A DNA stretch of 10,309 nt from an uncultured bacterium. GTDB lineage: Bacteria > Eisenbacteria > RBG-16-71-46 > CAIMUX01. Made by a program: the position numbers and the translations under genes. The notes below the pieces were generated by a model. It did no database searches and had not been told where the DNA came from. It saw nothing but the letters and a program-made list of their open reading frames with translations. The stretch lies in NCBI GenBank assembly GCA_946886185.1, contig CAMPIC010000054.1:1-10309 (forward strand), written 5' to 3'. Shown one piece after another: positions 7,622 to 10,309 of this stretch. Numbering within the stretch: the first letter of the stretch is position 1; each line of letters opens with the position of its first letter.

Positions 7622-7782
7622 AGCCGGGGAGCACCGCTCGGCCGCCGGACTTGCGAGAGTAGCCACCGGGCGGACAATCGAGCCTCGATTTCGCGTCGCC
7701 CCTTTCAACCTCGCCGTGATACATTCCCCGTTTTGCACGGAAATCGAGACCAGGTCCGCCGAAACGGACGGAGGGTAACGCC
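7622..7782. promoter_or_regulatory. Intergenic region between sthA and the SLOG gene, with a 15-base palindrome
   Basis: Directly after the sthA stop is a bulged stem (GCC-GGG-GAGC, loop ACC, GCTC-GGC; 7623-7642) without a T-tract, at most a weak terminator. A perfect odd palindrome, AATCGAGCCTCGATT, lies at 7676-7690 and could be an operator, though TCGA-rich words are common in this DNA. The frame of the downstream gene is open from 7720 but contains no ATG, GTG or TTG before 7804. No confident -35/-10 pair is seen; TGATACAT (7717-7724) is the only AT-leaning candidate for a -10. Confidence 0.35.
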
Positions 7783-7785
7783 ATC
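7770..7785 (+). promoter_or_regulatory. Shine-Dalgarno GGAGGG positioned on an AUC start codon
   Basis: GGAGGG (7770-7775) is followed by a 7-base spacer and ATC (7783-7785), in frame with the SLOG coding region. The first conventional start, TTG at 7804, has no comparable ribosome site and would remove the residues leading into the first beta strand (CILFSG). The spacing therefore favours initiation at AUC, or an ATG mutated or misread as ATC. Confidence 0.55.
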
Positions 7786-8334
7786 GACCCGAAAGATTGC
7801 ATTTTGTTCAGTGGAGCCGCGGCCGGCGCGGAAGTGGAGTTCGGCGCGGCTGCCGAGCGCCGCGGAATCGAAGAGATCAACTTCAGCTTCGAAGGCCACA
7901 AGGACAGCCGGCGCCGCGGCATCCGCACGCTCAATCACGAAGAGCTGCTCCAGGGAGACGTGAGCCTGGAGTACGTGAGCCGGATGATGCACCGGCAGTA
8001 TCCCAATACGCCGCTCTTCAAGAAGGTGCTCCAGACCATCTGGCACCAGGTCAATGCCGGCCAGGAGATCTACGTGATCGGCAAGATCCTCGACGATGCC
8101 ACCGTGAAAGGCGGCACCGGATGGGGAGCGGAGTTCGCGAAGCTCTGCAACAAGCCGCTTTTCGTCTTCGATCAGGATCGCGACGGCTGGTTCCGGTGGA
8201 CGGGACGGGAATGGTCGCCGGAGTCCGCGCCTGTCATCCAGCACGTCCACTTCACCGGGACGGGCACGCGGAGCATGGAAGACAACGGCAAGAAAGCGAT
8301 CGAAGCTCTGTTCGATCGCTCCTTCGCCTCCTGA
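7783..8334 (+). CDS. SLOG/LOG-like Rossmann-fold protein (DprA/Smf-related superfamily), function unknown
   Basis: A single-domain protein of 183 residues if started at ATC 7783, or 176 if started at TTG 7804. The N-terminus CILFSGAAAGAEVEFG (residues 6-21) resembles the 'SGG-xx-GAD' nucleotide/phosphate-binding loop of the SMF/DprA-LOG group. A second glycine-rich loop, KGGTGWG (G110-G115), is followed by NKPLFVFDQ. Near the C-terminus, TGTGTRSMEDNGKKAI matches the closing motif I recall from uncharacterised bacterial and phage members of this group. The ligand is unknown; relatives bind nucleotides or hydrolyse nucleoside monophosphates, but nothing here fixes an activity. It follows sthA by 161 bases on the same strand and ends 21 bases before a convergent gene, so it may be separately transcribed. 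The family assignment is from remembered motifs, not a search. Confidence 0.7.
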   Translation: MDPKDCILFSGAAAGAEVEFGAAAERRGIEEINFSFEGHKDSRRRGIRTLNHEELLQGDVSLEYVSRMMHRQYPNTPLFKKVLQTIWHQVNAGQEIYVIGKILDDATVKGGTGWGAEFAKLCNKPLFVFDQDRDGWFRWTGREWSPESAPVIQHVHFTGTGTRSMEDNGKKAIEALFDRSFAS

Positions 8335-8341
8335 GCCGAGA

Positions 8342-8369
8342 CGCGCCGCTCGCACTCAAGGGCGGCGCG
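8342..8369. terminator. GC-rich stem between convergent genes, possible bidirectional terminator
   Basis: CGCGCCGC (8342-8349) and GCGGCGCG (8362-8369) form a perfect 8-base stem with a 12-base loop. It lies 7 bases after the SLOG stop and overlaps the last codons of the convergent small membrane gene. No T-run follows on either strand, so it is not a classical intrinsic terminator. Confidence 0.4.
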
Positions 8370-8556
8370 GACCCTCCAGGACGCGAGCTGGAAGAAGAAG
8401 GATGGCGCGCAGGAGCGAGAAGACCGCGGTGACGGTGATTCCGACGAGCCGAAACGGGAGCATCAGCACCCAGATGAGCGGATAGAGAATGAGGGCCAGG
8501 ATGGCGACGGGCCAGCAGAGAAGGAACAGGATTGCCCACAGCAGGAACTGGACCAT
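8356..8556 (-). CDS. Small hydrophobic membrane protein (66 residues)
   Basis: The frame encodes 66 residues starting MVQFLLWAILFLLCWPVAIL, with one long or two closely spaced membrane helices covering about residues 3-55 and a short basic tail (EGPRRP). I do not recognise a family. The ATG at 8554-8556 is chosen because GGAGGG lies at 8560-8565, three bases upstream. The frame also stays open to a GTG at 8652, giving 98 residues, but that start has no ribosome site and the added residues are polar and unremarkable. It lies 120 bases downstream of ltaE on the same strand and converges on the SLOG gene. The clear hydrophobic pattern and ribosome site support a real gene. Function is unknown. 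Confidence 0.6.
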   Translation of the reverse strand: MVQFLLWAILFLLCWPVAILALILYPLIWVLMLPFRLVGITVTAVFSLLRAILLLPARVLEGPRRP

Positions 8557-8676
8557 GATCCCTCCGGACGCGACCGCGCGTGCCGCCCACCAGTCTACCT
8601 TTCCTTGAGCTCCTTGGGCAGCCGTGATCGTGCTGCCTTCTGCTGACTTCACCGGCGTTTCCCAACCCTTCGCGGA

Positions 8677-9738
8677 TCAGTCGGCGGTGATGCGGCGGAT
8701 CCGGTCGATCGCCTCGGCAATGTCCTCGTCGCTCAGGTCCAGATGGGTCACCAGGCGGACTCGATCATTGCCTTCCGCATAGCAAAGAAGACCCGCTTCC
8801 ACGAATCGCGCTTCCCAGTAGATCGCGTCCCTGCCCGCCTGCATCGACCCCGCGGTGATCGGGATGTACACGAGGTTGGTCTCGACCCGGCCGGGGTCGA
8901 GCTCGAACGGCGCACACGCGGCGATCCCGTTCGCGAGGGCGAGCGCGCGCCGATGGTCGTCCGCGAGGCGCGCGAGATGATGATCGAGCGCATACACCGC
9001 GGCCGCCGCGAGCACTCCTGCCTGGCGCATGCCGCCTCCCAGCATCTTGCGACGGTGGCGCGCGCGATCGATGGTCTCGCGCGGACCCGCCAGGATCGAT
9101 CCCACGGGGCACCCGAGCCCTTTGCTGAAGCAGGCCGAGATCGTGTCGACCGGCCCCGACAGCTCCGCGAGCGAAACTCCCTGTGCCACCGAAGCGTTCC
9201 AGATCCGCGAGCCGTCCAGGTGGAGATGCAGCCCGCGCCGCTTGGCCACTCGAGCCGTCGCTCCGAGAAGATCGAGCGGCCAGACGACGCCGCCTCCCCG
9301 GTTGTGCGTGTTTTCGAGCGTGACCAGCCTGGGCGTGGGGAAGTGGTCATCCTTGGGACGAATCGCCGCTTCCAACGCGGAGGGTGTGATCAATCCCGGC
9401 TTGGGAGCGGAGGCATCGTCGAGGAGCCGGACGCTGCACCCGGCGATGGCCGAATAGCCGCCCGCCTCGTAATAGTAGATGTGGCTCTCCCGATGCAGGA
9501 GGATCTCGTCTCCGGGGGAGGTCTGGCTCAGAATCGCGAGCAGATTGGCCATCGTTCCCGAGGGAGTGAAGAGCGCCGCCTCTTTGCCGAAGAGCTGCGC
9601 CGAGCGCTCTTCCAAAGCATTCACGGCCGGATCCTCGCGCATCACGTCGTCGCCCACTTCGGCGCGGCACATCGCCTCTCGCATCGCCGCGGTGGGGCGG
9701 GTGACGGTGTCGGAACGGAAGTCGATCGTGCGCGCCAT
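8677..9738 (-). CDS. ltaE: Low-specificity L-threonine aldolase
   Basis: A PLP-dependent fold-type I enzyme that cleaves L-threonine or L-allo-threonine to glycine and acetaldehyde, and can act on other beta-hydroxy amino acids. It is 353 residues, a normal length for the family. The N-terminus MARTIDFRSDTVTRPTAAMR is the family signature. Other blocks are EVGDDVMREDPAVNALEE, LFTPSGTMANLLAIL (phosphate-binding region), H86 in HRESHIYYYEAGG (expected to stack on PLP), ENTHNRGGG, LHLDGSRIWNA with the cofactor-pairing Asp, and FSKGLGCPVGS with the Schiff-base lysine K206. The start at 9738 matches homologues and has GAGGAGA upstream with about an 8-base spacer; the frame extends to 9942 only as non-coding overlap with the divergent promoter region. 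It is divergent from the gene at 9942. Confidence 0.93.
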   Translation of the reverse strand: MARTIDFRSDTVTRPTAAMREAMCRAEVGDDVMREDPAVNALEERSAQLFGKEAALFTPSGTMANLLAILSQTSPGDEILLHRESHIYYYEAGGYSAIAGCSVRLLDDASAPKPGLITPSALEAAIRPKDDHFPTPRLVTLENTHNRGGGVVWPLDLLGATARVAKRRGLHLHLDGSRIWNASVAQGVSLAELSGPVDTISACFSKGLGCPVGSILAGPRETIDRARHRRKMLGGGMRQAGVLAAAAVYALDHHLARLADDHRRALALANGIAACAPFELDPGRVETNLVYIPITAGSMQAGRDAIYWEARFVEAGLLCYAEGNDRVRLVTHLDLSDEDIAEAIDRIRRITAD

Positions 9739-9941
9739 GTGAATCTCTCCTCGGAGCACTGCTCGGATATTCCGACTCTTGCGGCCCAGTCGCCGCTTTC
9801 GATCGATCGGGGCAGCTCGTCTCTCGCAATCGCCGGATCGGATCGGGCAACATCGAGGGTAGCACGGCCAGTGCGATCGAGAGAGAACGGCCGCTCGTCC
9901 GGGACGACAGGGCGCAGAACTCAGGGCGACAGGAGGATGCA
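9739..9941. promoter_or_regulatory. Divergent intergenic region between ltaE and the right-edge gene
   Basis: This 203-base gap lies between two divergent starts and should hold both promoters. The ltaE ribosome site (GAGGAGA on the minus strand) is at its left end and AGGAGG (9931-9936) for the right gene is at its right end. I see no confident -35/-10 pair, riboswitch or long inverted repeat. Confidence 0.4.
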
Positions 9942-10309
9942 ATGTCGGTCATTCGCACCATCGTGGAGGTCGATCCCGAGCGCCGGGCGCAATGGCTGAT
10001 GCCGAGCGCCATCCGTTGCGTCGATCCGAAGTGGATCCGGTATCTCCTTCCGGTTCAACCGGACGACCGCTGGCGTCAAGGGGATCTCCTATTGGGAGAA
10101 GTGCTCGGTCCACCCGGGATCATCTCCAGCGTGCAGAACACCAACCGCAGATCGTCGCTGAACTATCGCGACACCGCGCTTTTTCCCGGGAGCAAGCTGG
10201 TGGCGGTGCTCGCGCCGCGCGCCGGAACCAGCACCTGCATCGCGCGCGTGCCGGAGCGGCCTGTGGAAGAGCTCCATCTCCACGGGGTGGGCGGGCAAGC
10301 GGGTATGAT
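9942..10309 (+). CDS. Unrecognised protein, N-terminal 122 codons (truncated by window edge)
   Basis: The frame opens at ATG 9942-9944 with AGGAGG (9931-9936) five bases upstream and is open to the right edge. The visible part begins MSVIRTIVEVDPERRAQWLM and has no signal peptide or membrane segment. The central part (GDLLLGEVLGPPGIISSV, then LFPGSKLVAVLAPRAGTS) alternates hydrophobic and polar residues in a way that suggests a small beta-barrel domain. It is followed by a glycine-rich turn, HLHGVGGQAGM, near the edge, which might begin a nucleotide-binding or catalytic domain. I do not recognise the family. Strong ribosome site, codon bias like the neighbours, and divergence from ltaE support a real gene. 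Confidence 0.7.
   Translation, partial: MSVIRTIVEVDPERRAQWLMPSAIRCVDPKWIRYLLPVQPDDRWRQGDLLLGEVLGPPGIISSVQNTNRRSSLNYRDTALFPGSKLVAVLAPRAGTSTCIARVPERPVEELHLHGVGGQAGM

Noticed and set aside
8743..9999. 418-codon open frame on the plus strand
   Set aside because: Antisense shadow of ltaE, low-complexity and His/Arg-rich, with no motif or ribosome site.
1..10309. Search by eye for tRNA, rRNA, insertion sequences, phage genes and toxin-antitoxin pairs
   Set aside because: Nothing convincing was seen; gaps are short and accounted for, and all large genes are metabolic or regulatory.

Overview
The window is GC-rich, gene-dense chromosomal DNA with short intergenic gaps. All recognisable genes are bacterial housekeeping or central-metabolism types. 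I see no phage, transposase, integrase, CRISPR, tRNA or rRNA signal. The mix (a GT35 glucan phosphorylase of the short bacterial/archaeal type, a DEDDh exonuclease with an ExoX-like C-terminal domain, an HDOD protein, and a membrane domain of a kind I associate with large Ser/Thr kinases) would suit a GC-rich environmental bacterium such as a Gemmatimonadota, Eisenbacteria or myxobacterial relative. That taxonomic placement is only an inference.

Layout, left to right. (1) Positions 1-2997, minus strand: glucan phosphorylase (glgP, 580-2997) followed 27 bases downstream by the N-terminal half of an integral membrane protein (1-552, cut by the window edge). The phosphorylase carries a 95-residue low-complexity insertion containing four 12-base tandem repeats. 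(2) Positions 2998-3158: divergent intergenic region. (3) Positions 3159-8334, plus strand: a single ORF joining a DnaQ-like 3'-5' exonuclease to a complete malic enzyme (3159-5228), an HDOD-domain protein (5325-6173), a soluble pyridine nucleotide transhydrogenase (sthA, 6170-7621, overlapping the HDOD gene by 4 bases), then after a 161-base gap a SLOG/LOG-like Rossmann protein (7783-8334) that appears to start at AUC. (4) Positions 8356-9738, minus strand: a 66-residue membrane protein and a low-specificity L-threonine aldolase (ltaE). (5) Positions 9942-10309, plus strand: the first 122 codons of an unrecognised protein, divergent from ltaE.

How the genes fit together. Malic enzyme makes pyruvate, CO2 and NAD(P)H. 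SthA exchanges reducing equivalents between NADH and NADPH. Their closeness on one strand suggests a redox-balancing unit with an HDOD regulator placed between them. GlgP, transcribed away from this unit, would feed glucose-1-phosphate from glycogen into central metabolism. The most unusual items are the exonuclease-malic enzyme fusion, the long linker inside GlgP, and the apparent AUC start of the SLOG gene. I found no complete novel defence or mobile system.
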